A stretch of 57,862 nt of DNA, from the NCBI GenBank assembly GCA_011523545.1, contig WTGN01000069.1:1-57862 (forward strand), in the 5' to 3' direction. Of this stretch, positions 43,821-51,654 are shown one piece after another. The first letter of the stretch is position 1. Every line of letters starts with the position of its first letter. The position numbers and the translations under genes were made by a program. Source of the stretch: Chloroflexota bacterium (GTDB lineage: Bacteria; Chloroflexota; Anaerolineae; Aggregatilineales; Phototrophicaceae). The notes beneath the pieces were generated by a model that saw only the letters and a list, made by a program, of their open reading frames with translations, did no database searches and was not told where the DNA came from.

Positions 43821-45566
43821 CTAACTCTCCGGCCCCGCCAGCCAGCTCTCGGGTATGGCCACCGGCCGTTCTTGCCCGGTCACGGCGGCGTACCAGCGCA
43901 GCATGTTCACCGCGCGTTCCGTCATCGTGCTGGCCTGGGCCATGGCATCAAGCCGGGCGTCAATCAAGACGCCGCCACGGCCGCCCAGCGCCTTCAATCG
44001 CAGGCGCCGCTTCCCGCCGATGGAAAGACCACGCCTCACCTGAATGCGCAGATCAACTGTCTCCGGCGCCGGCAGCGGCATATGCCAGACATCGCCCGCG
44101 CCGACTTCCCGCTCAAAGCGGTCGCCATTTGCGCGCTGCGCCTTGATCTTGACGGCGGTCGTTCCGGCGGGGGCCAGCCCGGAAACCCGAAGCAACGTGC
44201 CGACGTGCTCCAGCGCATTGCCGTTCACCAATTGCACGACAGCCTCCGGACGGGTGGCCGCCAAGGCGCCCAGGGCCGGCAATGCGCCATGGGGATCGGC
44301 CTTGACTTGAACCGCCCCCTCAAGTTGAAGCGCATCCGCGAGCAGCATCATCTCGAGCGCGCCTTGCCCGCCTTCGGTTAGGCAGCCGCCCGCCAGCATC
44401 ACCAGGCCGACCCGCGCGCGGTCAAACTGAGCCAGCTCGCGCGCTACATAGCGGATGCCAGCGCGCAGCAGCGCATACTCGATGTAGCGCTCGCGCATGT
44501 CCAAAGGCAGGCTGGCGGCGCGCAGCCCTTTGTTCCGCGCATATTGGAACAACTCGCCCTTCCGCGGATGAAAGGGCAGCCACTTGCTGATTTCCTTTTC
44601 GCCAATGATCTCCAACGCAGCCGCCGCGCTATGCCCGAGGCCAATGTCATTGCGCATGGCGGTAGAAATACGCCCCTCGCGCCCCAGCGACAGCATTGTC
44701 TTGGCGCCGCCGACATCCACCGTCAGCGCGTCGGCGCCGGTCGCGCGGGAGAAGAATGCGGTCATCGTCTCGCTGCCCCGCGCGCTCGGCATGATGCCGG
44801 AATCAGACATGGCCGCGCAATGCTGGAAGCTCCTGCTGCGCCGCTTTGCTTCATCAAAGTAGCTATCAAGCACGGCTTGCAGCGGTTCCAGCGATTCGCC
44901 GTCGCCCTGCCTGATATTGGGCGCGACCAAGACCTCGACCAGTTGACTCAGGGTCTCCCGGGCGGAAGCGGCCAGGCTGCTGTTACCGGCGTAGAGGACG
45001 ACCGGTCTGTTGCCCAGCGGCATCAAGGACAGCGCCTCGCGCAGCAAGATGAGCATCTCCAGTAGAACGGTTCGCGCGCCGCCATCGGTGCCGCCGCTGA
45101 TGAGGATCAACTGCGGCCGGCTGTGGATGATCCGGTTGAGCCGCCCTTTCGCGCCCAGGCCATCCTCCAAATGAACTTCAGCGACGGCGTCAATCGTAAA
45201 GGGAGCGATTGCCCGCCGCGCCGCCGCGATGCTGACCTGCGGATACAGCCCGACGAGGACAGCGCGCAATGGCGGCCCCGCGCTCGTGGTGGTGATGAAA
45301 CAATCGACGCCGACCCGGTGCGCCTGCTCCGGGCGTATCAGGCGCCCGTCATCATCCAGCAGCCGGCGCCCGGTCGATTCGCTCATCTTTTGCAGCGCTG
45401 CCGCCAGGCCGGCCAGCAGGTCGTCGCCGGGCGGGCCATAAGTCGTGCGCGCCCGACCCTGCGCGACCAGCCGGTAAAGGCCGTCGACCCGATCAAACAG
45501 CATTGCGCGCGTATTCACGCTGCCGAAATCGGCAGCCAGTATCGACCTGATGCGAGAGTCGTCCAT
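43821..45566 (-). CDS. MutL-family (glutamate mutase L-like) actin-fold ATPase, orphan
   Basis: 581 residues. ASKHA/actin-like ATPase: phosphate-1 motif AADFGSVNTRAMLFD at the N-terminus, phosphate-2 motif LTVDVGGAKTMLSLG in the middle, adenosine-like motif VMLAGGCLTEGGQG later, and a C-terminal beta-rich extension. This is the GlmL/MutL family, normally a reactivating partner of B12-dependent glutamate mutase. No mutase subunit (GlmS/GlmE) is near. Instead it is the last gene of a six-gene operon of membrane proteins, three bases after the previous stop, suggesting an ATPase serving a membrane complex. Sure of the family, unsure of function. Confidence 0.8.
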   Translation of the reverse strand: MDDSRIRSILAADFGSVNTRAMLFDRVDGLYRLVAQGRARTTYGPPGDDLLAGLAAALQKMSESTGRRLLDDDGRLIRPEQAHRVGVDCFITTTSAGPPLRAVLVGLYPQVSIAAARRAIAPFTIDAVAEVHLEDGLGAKGRLNRIIHSRPQLILISGGTDGGARTVLLEMLILLREALSLMPLGNRPVVLYAGNSSLAASARETLSQLVEVLVAPNIRQGDGESLEPLQAVLDSYFDEAKRRSRSFQHCAAMSDSGIMPSARGSETMTAFFSRATGADALTVDVGGAKTMLSLGREGRISTAMRNDIGLGHSAAAALEIIGEKEISKWLPFHPRKGELFQYARNKGLRAASLPLDMRERYIEYALLRAGIRYVARELAQFDRARVGLVMLAGGCLTEGGQGALEMMLLADALQLEGAVQVKADPHGALPALGALAATRPEAVVQLVNGNALEHVGTLLRVSGLAPAGTTAVKIKAQRANGDRFEREVGAGDVWHMPLPAPETVDLRIQVRRGLSIGGKRRLRLKALGGRGGVLIDARLDAMAQASTMTERAVNMLRWYAAVTGQERPVAIPESWLAGPES

Positions 45567-45569
45567 GGA

Positions 45570-46253
45570 TCAAGCTCCGAATTGGAAAAGGAAGCTGATC
45601 CGTTCGGTGAGGATCGTCAGGCAGGTCAGGATTGTGGCGGCGTATATGGCGCCCAAAGTCGTGACAATGAATGCTTTGCCGATATAGCGGAAGCCTTGAC
45701 CGAGCCGGCTCTCCTGGGCCAGGCCGTCACGGTTCGGCCTCGTCTGATAGTGAAAGTAGAACAAGGCGGTCATTGTGCCGACGAAGATCAGCAGCCGGTC
45801 TACCAAGGCGCTGAAGTCCTGAGTGATGCCAGCCGGCAGCGCCGCCGTCGCTTGCAGCAGCGGGAAGAGCGTACCGCTCAAGGCGCCGACGACCGCCACC
45901 GACGCGCCGACAACAATGACCACGGCCAAGACACTATTTGTCAGCCAGGACATCGCCCGAACAGGCTTCAACAGCAGCAGCAGCCCAAAGAGCAGCGCCG
46001 CGCCAAAGATGTAGATATCGGCAGAATGCCCCAGCGTCGTCCAAGCCGATGACGGGTCCTGGATATCTTGCAGATAAGGCAGGATCAGGCCTTCATAGGT
46101 GACAACCAGGGCGAAGGCGGCGGTCATGCCGGCGAATATGAAGACGGCGCTGCGATACAAGACGCTGACCAGAGGGATATCGCCCAGAATGTGACTGAAG
46201 ACCATCAAGGTCAAGAGGAAGCTGACAAGTGCGATCGTGTTCTCAGCCATCAA
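45570..46253 (-). CDS. Integral membrane protein of MutL-ATPase operon
   Basis: 227 residues, about six helices (for example VSFLLTLMVFSHILG, SADIYIFGAALLFGLLLLL, VLAVVIVVGASVAVVGALSG), ending with a short polar C-terminus. No known motif. Start overlaps the upstream stop by four bases (46250-46253), so it is translationally coupled to the SH3-domain protein gene and runs into the ATPase gene. Confidence 0.75.
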   Translation of the reverse strand: MMAENTIALVSFLLTLMVFSHILGDIPLVSVLYRSAVFIFAGMTAAFALVVTYEGLILPYLQDIQDPSSAWTTLGHSADIYIFGAALLFGLLLLLKPVRAMSWLTNSVLAVVIVVGASVAVVGALSGTLFPLLQATAALPAGITQDFSALVDRLLIFVGTMTALFYFHYQTRPNRDGLAQESRLGQGFRYIGKAFIVTTLGAIYAATILTCLTILTERISFLFQFGA

Positions 46254-48316
46254 GCCCGCCCCTCACGTCGGCGGCGGCGCAGCGCGCTCAAGGCGGAAAA
46301 GATATTGCCCAGGGCGATCGCCAGGGCGGCCGCCAGGCTGCCGAGCGTCATCGCTTCCAGCCGCGGGATTTCCTGCGTGCGGTCGCGCAGCAGCACATAA
46401 TCCCGCAGGTCGCCGGTTGTCAGCGAATTCACTTGATAATATCGCGGTGTGGTCTTGCCCAGGCTGAAGCGAAATACACTGCGCAGCACGACGCGCTCGG
46501 CAGGCGGGCGGGCCGACGCGCTCGCTTGGCCAGCCTCGAATGCCGCCCGCGTACTGGTCCGCTCTTCCACCAGAAATTCGGCGATCCAGCCAGCCAGGCC
46601 CGGCGCCAGCGCGATGTTGTACCAACTGCCGTCGGCGTTGGCGCCCAGCACTTCAAAGCTGTCGCCGGCGCGCGCCAGGCGCAGAATATCATCAGCCCTT
46701 GTCGGTCCCCGACGAATCCGCACTTGCTCCGGCGACGTCACCTCCACGATCAGGATGGTCTCCGGTGTGGCGGTCGCCGTTGGCAATTCGGTGGCAGTCG
46801 GGGGGGCAGTACTGGTCGGCCGGGGGGTCAATGTGGGTGCTGGCGTCACTGTAGGCGATGGCGTCACTGTCGGCGATGGCGCGGTTGAGGACAGCTGCAG
46901 AGAGGCAATGAGCGCTCCCACCGTCGCCTCAGCGCGCTCGGCCTGCGCCTGTCCGTCGGCGGGTTGATCAGCTGCCCTGTCGCGCGCGGCGTTGGATGAT
47001 GCCGGTTCAAGCTCAGGCTGCTCCGGTTGAGTGGGCAGCCCCGTCTGCGCTAGTGGGGCGCCGAAATCCGTTTGCAGCATTTCAGCGTAGGTGAAGGCAT
47101 CGCGATAGCCGGCCACCAGACCAAGGATCTCGTCCCTGCTATCGGCATAAACTTGCGCGAGCGGCGCCGCGGCCATACCGGTAAAGGCTAGCAGGCGCGT
47201 ATTCTCAAGCTCGGGCACAACCTGCTCGGCCCAGTTTCGCAGGTCTTCCGCGCTCTCCGCGATGAGCGCGATGGCGGCCATGTCATCGAGGGAATCGAAT
47301 GCCAGCCCGGTCAAGGCGCCCTTGGCCGAGACCCGCGCCACGTCCGCGAAGTTCTCGCTCAATTCACGAATACCGAGCGAGCCGCCCGGCAGGTAGCGCA
47401 GTATGAAATAATCGATGCCGTGCTGCAGGCGCAGCCCGCCGGCCGCGACTGAACGATTGATCGCGCGGATGATGTTCTGGGCTCGGGCGACAGCGATGGG
47501 GTTGCTGCTGACGATGAGCGGTACGGCGCCGCGCGCGACAATATGGCGCAAGACAAGCTCCGCCAGCGGATCCAATTCGCCGGCCGCCGTCGGTCCATAC
47601 TCAAAGGCGAGCAATACCGTGTCAGTCGCCGTCAGATTGTCCAGCAAGCTGTATACAGCTGCGCCTTCAGCGTCTACCGGAAACTGAGAAGGCGGCAAAT
47701 CACCTTCGGCGTAATCCGACGAGACGAATGGCAAGGAAACGGCCAGGAGCACGACGCTGGCCAGGAGCAATCGCGGCAGAGCGCCCAGCGAAAACAGCGC
47801 TCCGCCCGGCATGAGCCGACGGCCGCCCTGCCCTTCCTCTTGCGTCGCGCCGCCAACGATATTCCGCAGCAATTCAACCTGCTGCTCCTGCGCCTTGGAT
47901 AAGGCGCCCGCGCTGATCACACCACCGGGCTTCTGCAATAAGACCGGCGTCATCAATACATCATCGACATCATAGAGCGGCTGGCCCTCGTCGGCGTCAG
48001 GCTGCGAATCCGCCGCCGAGCGTTCACGCAGTTGAAGCAGGCGATCATCCAGCGCGTCAAGCGGTCGCTCGTCTTGGGCGCCCAACAAGTCAGCGGCCGA
48101 CGGTTGACCTGGGGCCGCATCAACTCGGCGGCGGCGCAAGCTGGGCAAGCCGGGAAAGCGCGGCAAACGCAGCAGACGCCGTGCATTTGGCAGGCGCGGC
48201 AAACGGGGCAAGCGCGGCAAACGCGGCAGAAAACGGCGCAGGCCGCTGCGGCGCGCGGGCGCAGGGGCGCTCTCTTCCTGCTCAACATAATCAAGCCAGT
48301 TGAATTCTTCGCTCAT
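46250..48316 (-). CDS. Large membrane protein with SH3-like domain, MutL-ATPase operon
   Basis: 688 residues. Basic cytoplasmic N-terminus with a LPRLPRLPRLPRLP repeat (about 30-45), a transmembrane helix (LPRLLLASVVLLAVSLPF), a large external domain of about 250 residues (TDTVLLAFEYGP...PLIVSSNP...), a Pro/Thr-rich linker (TPSPTVTPSPTVTPAPT), a bacterial SH3-like domain (VEVTSPEQVRIRRGP...WYNIALAPGLAGWI) and a final helix near residue 665 followed by Arg-rich residues. ATG 48316 (MSEEFNWLDYVEQEE) is preferred over 48376, which would overlap the previous gene. SH3 plus linker suggests cell-wall contact. Confidence 0.75.
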   Translation of the reverse strand: MSEEFNWLDYVEQEESAPAPARRSGLRRFLPRLPRLPRLPRLPNARRLLRLPRFPGLPSLRRRRVDAAPGQPSAADLLGAQDERPLDALDDRLLQLRERSAADSQPDADEGQPLYDVDDVLMTPVLLQKPGGVISAGALSKAQEQQVELLRNIVGGATQEEGQGGRRLMPGGALFSLGALPRLLLASVVLLAVSLPFVSSDYAEGDLPPSQFPVDAEGAAVYSLLDNLTATDTVLLAFEYGPTAAGELDPLAELVLRHIVARGAVPLIVSSNPIAVARAQNIIRAINRSVAAGGLRLQHGIDYFILRYLPGGSLGIRELSENFADVARVSAKGALTGLAFDSLDDMAAIALIAESAEDLRNWAEQVVPELENTRLLAFTGMAAAPLAQVYADSRDEILGLVAGYRDAFTYAEMLQTDFGAPLAQTGLPTQPEQPELEPASSNAARDRAADQPADGQAQAERAEATVGALIASLQLSSTAPSPTVTPSPTVTPAPTLTPRPTSTAPPTATELPTATATPETILIVEVTSPEQVRIRRGPTRADDILRLARAGDSFEVLGANADGSWYNIALAPGLAGWIAEFLVEERTSTRAAFEAGQASASARPPAERVVLRSVFRFSLGKTTPRYYQVNSLTTGDLRDYVLLRDRTQEIPRLEAMTLGSLAAALAIALGNIFSALSALRRRRREGRA

Positions 48317-48323
48317 CGTCCGC

Positions 48324-48959
48324 CTAGCCCCGGTAAGAGCGATCCTGGCCCAGCAAAGCGCGAACGCCGGCGACAACCGTGCCCAGGGCGATGCCCAGCA
48401 GGAGGGCGCGCGCGCCCGCGCTGACCGGGACCGCCATCAGCCAATCACTCCACGCTTTGAGCGGCGCCAACTCGGCCAAGGGCAAGCTGCCCAACAGCAC
48501 GACGATGACCACGGCGACAAAGAGCAAGCCCCAGATATCGGCGCGCCGGCGCATCACGCGCGCGCCACCATAGATCAGCGAGAAGAACAGCAAACTGGCC
48601 AAGGTTGATTCTATCGGCACCTGCACCGCCTCCAGGAGACTGCTATCGCCGCGGCGGCTGACGTACCAGTAGATGGTGAAAGCGAAACTCGCCAACAAGA
48701 CAGCGCTGTATAGCTTGCCGCGCGCGACGCGCCCAACATGCACATAAAGCAAATTAGTGATGCCGATGACGATGCTGAGCGCGAGCACAATCACAACCAG
48801 GCGCAGCAGCACATCACCGGGCAACGCCAAGCGCCTAGCCAACTCTTCACTGCCCGGTCCCCCGCCGAAGAGCGCCGGATTATCACCCAGGAGCAAACTC
48901 AACAGCGTTGTCAGACCGACGGCGAAGGCGACGAACGCTGATATGCCCGCGCGGCCCAT
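48324..48959 (-). CDS. Integral membrane protein of MutL-ATPase operon
   Basis: 211 residues, six predicted helices (ISAFVAFAVGLTTLLSLLLG, LLRLVVIVLALSIVIGITNLLYV, LYSAVLLASFAFTIYWYV, others). No recognised family. Three bases after the previous gene and seven before the next. Confidence 0.75.
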   Translation of the reverse strand: MGRAGISAFVAFAVGLTTLLSLLLGDNPALFGGGPGSEELARRLALPGDVLLRLVVIVLALSIVIGITNLLYVHVGRVARGKLYSAVLLASFAFTIYWYVSRRGDSSLLEAVQVPIESTLASLLFFSLIYGGARVMRRRADIWGLLFVAVVIVVLLGSLPLAELAPLKAWSDWLMAVPVSAGARALLLGIALGTVVAGVRALLGQDRSYRG

Positions 48960-48962
48960 TCC

Positions 48963-49790
48963 CTAGCGCCTCCGATACATGACCGCGCCCAGTACGATCA
49001 AGACCGCTGCGCCGGCCGCCGCCAGTTGCCAGGTCAACAGTGGCAGCTGTTTGCTGAATTCCAGGAGCAGCAATAGGGTGGCGCCCAGGATGATCAGGCC
49101 GCGCCACACATCGAGAACGGCGGCGTCGCTGTGCCCGCTTCCCTCTTCTGAAACGGCGCCCGAGGCCACGAACAATTCTTCGCCAATCAAAACATGATCG
49201 GCCAGCGCATACGCGACCGCCTGCCCATCCAAGCGGTCGCTGACAGCCAGGCTGGGCTGGCCCTGTCTATCGGCGCCGTCAAGCATCAGCGCCAGTTCGA
49301 CGCCGAAGCCCCCGGCCATGATATGCGCCGCCGGTTTATCGCCAGCCATCGAGGCTGCAATCGCGCTCGCATAGGAGAGGTTTTGCGGATACCAGATGAC
49401 GCGCGAGGCGCCGTCTCCTTTATGCCAGGCCCGCCGCAGCGTGCCCTGCCCCAGCGGAATCATCACCGGCGTGGACGTCGAAAGAATCGGCGCGATATCT
49501 CCAGCATCAGCGCGTTTGATAATTTGATGGAAGAGCTCGGCCTCGGCCAGAGCGGCCGGGGTCTTGTCCGCGCCGATGGCCGAGCCCCCAATAGCCAGAT
49601 GCAGCGGCCGATTCGATTCAATGCTTTGCGTGGTCCATCCCGCGATGCGCTCCAGGCCATCCAGTCGACGCTGCGCGCGCCGCCCCCCCGGCCGCTTCTG
49701 GAAGAAACGCGCCGTGTAAACCAGCACGACGGTCGCCATCACAAACAGGACGCTATAAACCTGAAGCGTCGTTTCGTCCAAAATATTCAC
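48963..49790 (-). CDS. Membrane protein with DUF6754-like soluble domain, MutL-ATPase operon
   Basis: 275 residues. One N-terminal helix (TLQVYSVLFVMATVVLVYTARFF), a ~190-residue domain with LHLAIGGSAIGADKTPAALA, IIWYPQ and HIMAGGFGVELALMLD, and two C-terminal helices. Its soluble domain resembles the external domain of the 688-residue partner in pattern. The DUF6754 label is from memory of Chloroflexi proteins and is tentative. Start overlaps the upstream stop (ATGA). Confidence 0.65.
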   Translation of the reverse strand: MNILDETTLQVYSVLFVMATVVLVYTARFFQKRPGGRRAQRRLDGLERIAGWTTQSIESNRPLHLAIGGSAIGADKTPAALAEAELFHQIIKRADAGDIAPILSTSTPVMIPLGQGTLRRAWHKGDGASRVIWYPQNLSYASAIAASMAGDKPAAHIMAGGFGVELALMLDGADRQGQPSLAVSDRLDGQAVAYALADHVLIGEELFVASGAVSEEGSGHSDAAVLDVWRGLIILGATLLLLLEFSKQLPLLTWQLAAAGAAVLIVLGAVMYRRR

Positions 49791-50038
49791 TCCGCCTGTT
49801 CGTCAGCCAGCCGCGACCGCAATTCTCGCAAGCCATCCGGCGCTTCCAGCAGGTCGGCCAGCTCGCGCAGGTCTTCGCCGCCCGGCCACAAGTTCGCCAG
49901 CGGCTGGGCCACCAGCAGAGCCTGGGCCAAGACCGGCGCCAGCGGCTCTACCGCATCGAGCAAAGTAAGCAGAAACGGCGCGCCTCCACGCCGCTTGGCC
50001 AATTCAATCCAGCCCGCCAGCCCTGTGCCGCTTTTCAT
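49787..50038 (-). CDS. Small protein, first gene of MutL-ATPase operon
   Basis: 83 residues, amphipathic and leucine-rich (FLLTLLDAVEPLAPVLAQALLVAQPLANLW), no recognised family. It opens the operon. An extended -10 element (TGCTATACT) ends seven bases before the ATG, so the mRNA should be almost leaderless. Confidence 0.7.
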   Translation of the reverse strand: MKSGTGLAGWIELAKRRGGAPFLLTLLDAVEPLAPVLAQALLVAQPLANLWPGGEDLRELADLLEAPDGLRELRSRLADEQAE

Positions 50039-50045
50039 AAGGGGC

Positions 50046-50054
50046 AGTATAGCA
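50046..50054 (-). promoter_or_regulatory. Extended -10 promoter of MutL-ATPase operon
   Basis: Minus strand TGCTATACT (50054-50046), seven bases before ATG 50038. No convincing -35. Confidence 0.55.
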
Positions 50055-50196
50055 TCGTTCAGCGTTGCCGATTGCGCGCGCGGGGATGGAATTGGTGGCG
50101 GCCTGTGTGCGGGCGGCGATGATGGTAAAATGCGGGCGAGTTTTTAATTCGCGACAGAGGCGCAGAAGTAAGCGCAAGTAAGTCAAGTTACAAAAG

Positions 50197-50232
50197 CCAA
50201 CTACAGAGACCGCAGAGAACTCAGAGGAAATC
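50197..50232 (-). repeat. Family E repeat fragment
   Basis: CTACAGAGACCGCAGAGAACTCAGAGG, reverse complement of the CTCTG-type string. The gap 50039-50423 holds repeats and the operon promoter but no gene. Confidence 0.5.
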
Positions 50233-50253
50233 CTATCAGACGTTTCTAAATTT

Positions 50254-50274
50254 GGGCGTTTCAGGGAAACGCCC
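50254..50274 (-). repeat. Family A hairpin repeat, core GTTTC
   Basis: Perfect 9-bp stem GGGCGTTTC / GAAACGCCC, then CTACA. Confidence 0.9.
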
Positions 50275-50321
50275 CTACATATCGCCATTCAGCAGGATTT
50301 CAATTACTTACTTGTATTTGC

Positions 50322-50411
50322 TGCTGTGTCTTTGTGGAGAAAAACCGTTGGTGACGGCGGGCAGTGTCTACGCGCCCCGCGCCTGAACTCGGTGTACTCG
50401 GTGGCGAAAAA
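50322..50411 (+). repeat. Family E repeats beside coiled-coil copy 2
   Basis: CTGTGTCTTTGTGGAGAAA at 50322-50342 and CTCGGTGTACTCGGTGGCGAAA at 50387-50411, directly before the 3' end of the coiled-coil gene, the position a family E repeat also occupies at copy 1. Confidence 0.65.
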
Positions 50412-50423
50412 AGCTCCCGCTCC

Positions 50424-50690
50424 TCAATCTTTAACGAAGCCAGCCGGCGGTTTGTAGGGCACTTCCAGATGCTTGATGATGGCGTCCAGCTTGCCGTCGA
50501 TAACGTCGATGCGCTGCTTGTTTGCCAGAATCAGTTCCCGGTTCTCCGCGACAATGTCCGTCAACGCATCTATGCGCGCGCCGTTCTGGCTGACCGCTTC
50601 GGTCAAGCCCAGCAGCGCCGCTTCCAAAGTGTCTACTTTGTCAAACACCTCGTCTTGGGCCTCGTGCAAAACTTGATACTCGCCTTGCAT
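50424..50690 (-). CDS. Small coiled-coil protein, copy 2
   Basis: 88 residues from the first ATG, closely similar to 5826-6101: DEVFDKVDTLEAALLGLTEAV and C-terminal LEVPYKPPAGFVKD, with one extra heptad (KQRIDVI) in the middle. Homology continues upstream of this ATG (ITADIRFKR), but the codon aligned with the start ATG of copy 1 is ATA (50723-50721), preceded by AAGGAGG. Either ATA is used, or the gene is shortened or silent. The promoter is intact at 50747-50775. Confidence 0.7.
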   Translation of the reverse strand: MQGEYQVLHEAQDEVFDKVDTLEAALLGLTEAVSQNGARIDALTDIVAENRELILANKQRIDVIDGKLDAIIKHLEVPYKPPAGFVKD

Positions 50691-50746
50691 GCGCTTGAAT
50701 CGAATGTCGGCTGTGATTGCTATGCCGCCTCCTTGAGCTTGCGCCC

Positions 50747-50775
50747 AGTATAATCGCGCCGCACCCGGCTGTCAA
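50747..50775 (-). promoter_or_regulatory. Consensus-like sigma-70 promoter of coiled-coil copy 2
   Basis: Minus strand TTGACA (50775-50770), 17-base spacer, TATACT (50752-50747). Confidence 0.8.
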
Positions 50776-50791
50776 AAGCGTACGGCGAAAA

Positions 50792-50826
50792 AAACTCGGC
50801 GCCTCTCTGTCCGCTGTGGTGAAAAA
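50792..50826 (+). repeat. Family E repeat upstream of coiled-coil copy 2
   Basis: CTCGGCGCCTCTCTGTCCGCTGTGGTGAAAAAG. With 50387 it brackets the coiled-coil cassette in direct orientation, as in copy 1. Confidence 0.6.
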
Positions 50827-50866
50827 GTCCCTCCCTCAATTTGGGGGAGGGAGCGTAGGGTGGGGG
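50827..50866 (+). repeat. Family B element in mscL leader
   Basis: GTCCCTCCCTCAATTTGGGGG then AGGGAGCGTAGGGTGGGGG, four G-tracts on the coding strand, 36 bases before the MscL ATG. Confidence 0.8.
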
Positions 50867-50902
50867 TAAAATGAAACCACCAACAGATCAGGGAGAAGCA
50901 CC

Positions 50903-51463
50903 ATGTTCCAGGGACTCAGAAACAGCGCCCATGGCGTCGCCGAAGAATTCAAGAAATTCATCATGCGCGGCAATGTCGTCGACCTCGCGGTCGGCATCAT
51001 TATCGGCACCGCCTTCAAAGGCATCACCACCTCGCTGGTCAAAGACGTCGTCACGCCGCCCATCGGCCAGCTCACCGGCGGCCTCGACTTTTCCCACTGG
51101 GTCATCCCGCTCGATCTGCTCAATTTCGGCCGCGAAGTTGAGACAGCGGCCGCCACCATCAACATCGGCAATTTTGTCAATGTGGTCATCGACTTCCTCA
51201 TCACCGCCGCCGCCATCTTCCTGCTCGTCAAGGTCGTCAACAAGCTTGATGAAGCGGTCGACGACATCGGCGACATGCTCGATGGCGAGGAGGAAGAAGT
51301 CGCGCCTGAGCCAGAGCCGGAGCCAGAGCCCGAACCCGAACCTGAGCCCGAGCCTGAACCAGAACCTGAGCCGACAACAGACGAGAAGATACTCGAAGTG
51401 CTGGAACGCATCTCAGCGCAGTTGGATGCACAGACAAATGAATCGGGGAGAGACGGTGCATAG
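50903..51463 (+). CDS. mscL: Large-conductance mechanosensitive channel
   Basis: 186 residues. Two-helix channel that opens under membrane tension: first helix AVGIIIGTAFKGITTSLVKDVVTPPIG with the conserved GTAF and VTPP region, second helix VVIDFLITAAAIFLLVKVVNK. The C-terminus then diverges from the usual ~140-residue family length: an acidic stretch (DGEEEEV), eleven Pro-Glu dipeptides and a helix (DEKILEVLERISAQL) like the normal cytoplasmic bundle helix. AGGGAG lies seven bases before ATG. The codons in the repeat vary, so it is not a fresh slippage product. Confidence 0.92.
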   Translation: MFQGLRNSAHGVAEEFKKFIMRGNVVDLAVGIIIGTAFKGITTSLVKDVVTPPIGQLTGGLDFSHWVIPLDLLNFGREVETAAATINIGNFVNVVIDFLITAAAIFLLVKVVNKLDEAVDDIGDMLDGEEEEVAPEPEPEPEPEPEPEPEPEPEPEPTTDEKILEVLERISAQLDAQTNESGRDGA

Positions 51464-51479
51464 CGACACCGAGCACGCT

Positions 51480-51540
51480 CAAGCATCTCCCCGCCCTAAT
51501 GCTTTAGATGCACGCCACCGAGACGGCGGGAGCGGCCGCG
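51480..51540 (+). repeat. Degenerate family B element
   Basis: CTCCCCGCCCTAATGC arm and GACGGCGGGAGCGG; follows the MscL gene. Confidence 0.5.
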
Positions 51541-51587
51541 CCAGGTAGACACTGGCGATCGGGATGTGGCTGTTAATTGGAGCAGGC

Positions 51588-51616
51588 ATGACAGGCGCGC
51601 CATGTTGCGTTATAGT
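51588..51616 (+). promoter_or_regulatory. Promoter of flavin reductase-like gene
   Basis: ATGACA, 17-base spacer, TATAGT; start near 51623, then AGGAG and ATG 51655. Confidence 0.7.
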
Positions 51617-51654
51617 GAACCGCAGAAAACCTTACTAGCCAGGAGAAATCATAG

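Noticed and set aside
43821..45566. Call as a functional part of a glutamate fermentation pathway or as DNA mismatch repair MutL
   Set aside because: No mutase subunits nearby, and the motifs are those of the actin-like ATPase family, not of GHKL mismatch-repair MutL.
50836..51486. 216-codon minus-strand frame rich in Ser-Gly repeats opposite mscL
   Set aside because: It is the reverse reading of the Pro-Glu repeat; mscL is the real gene.
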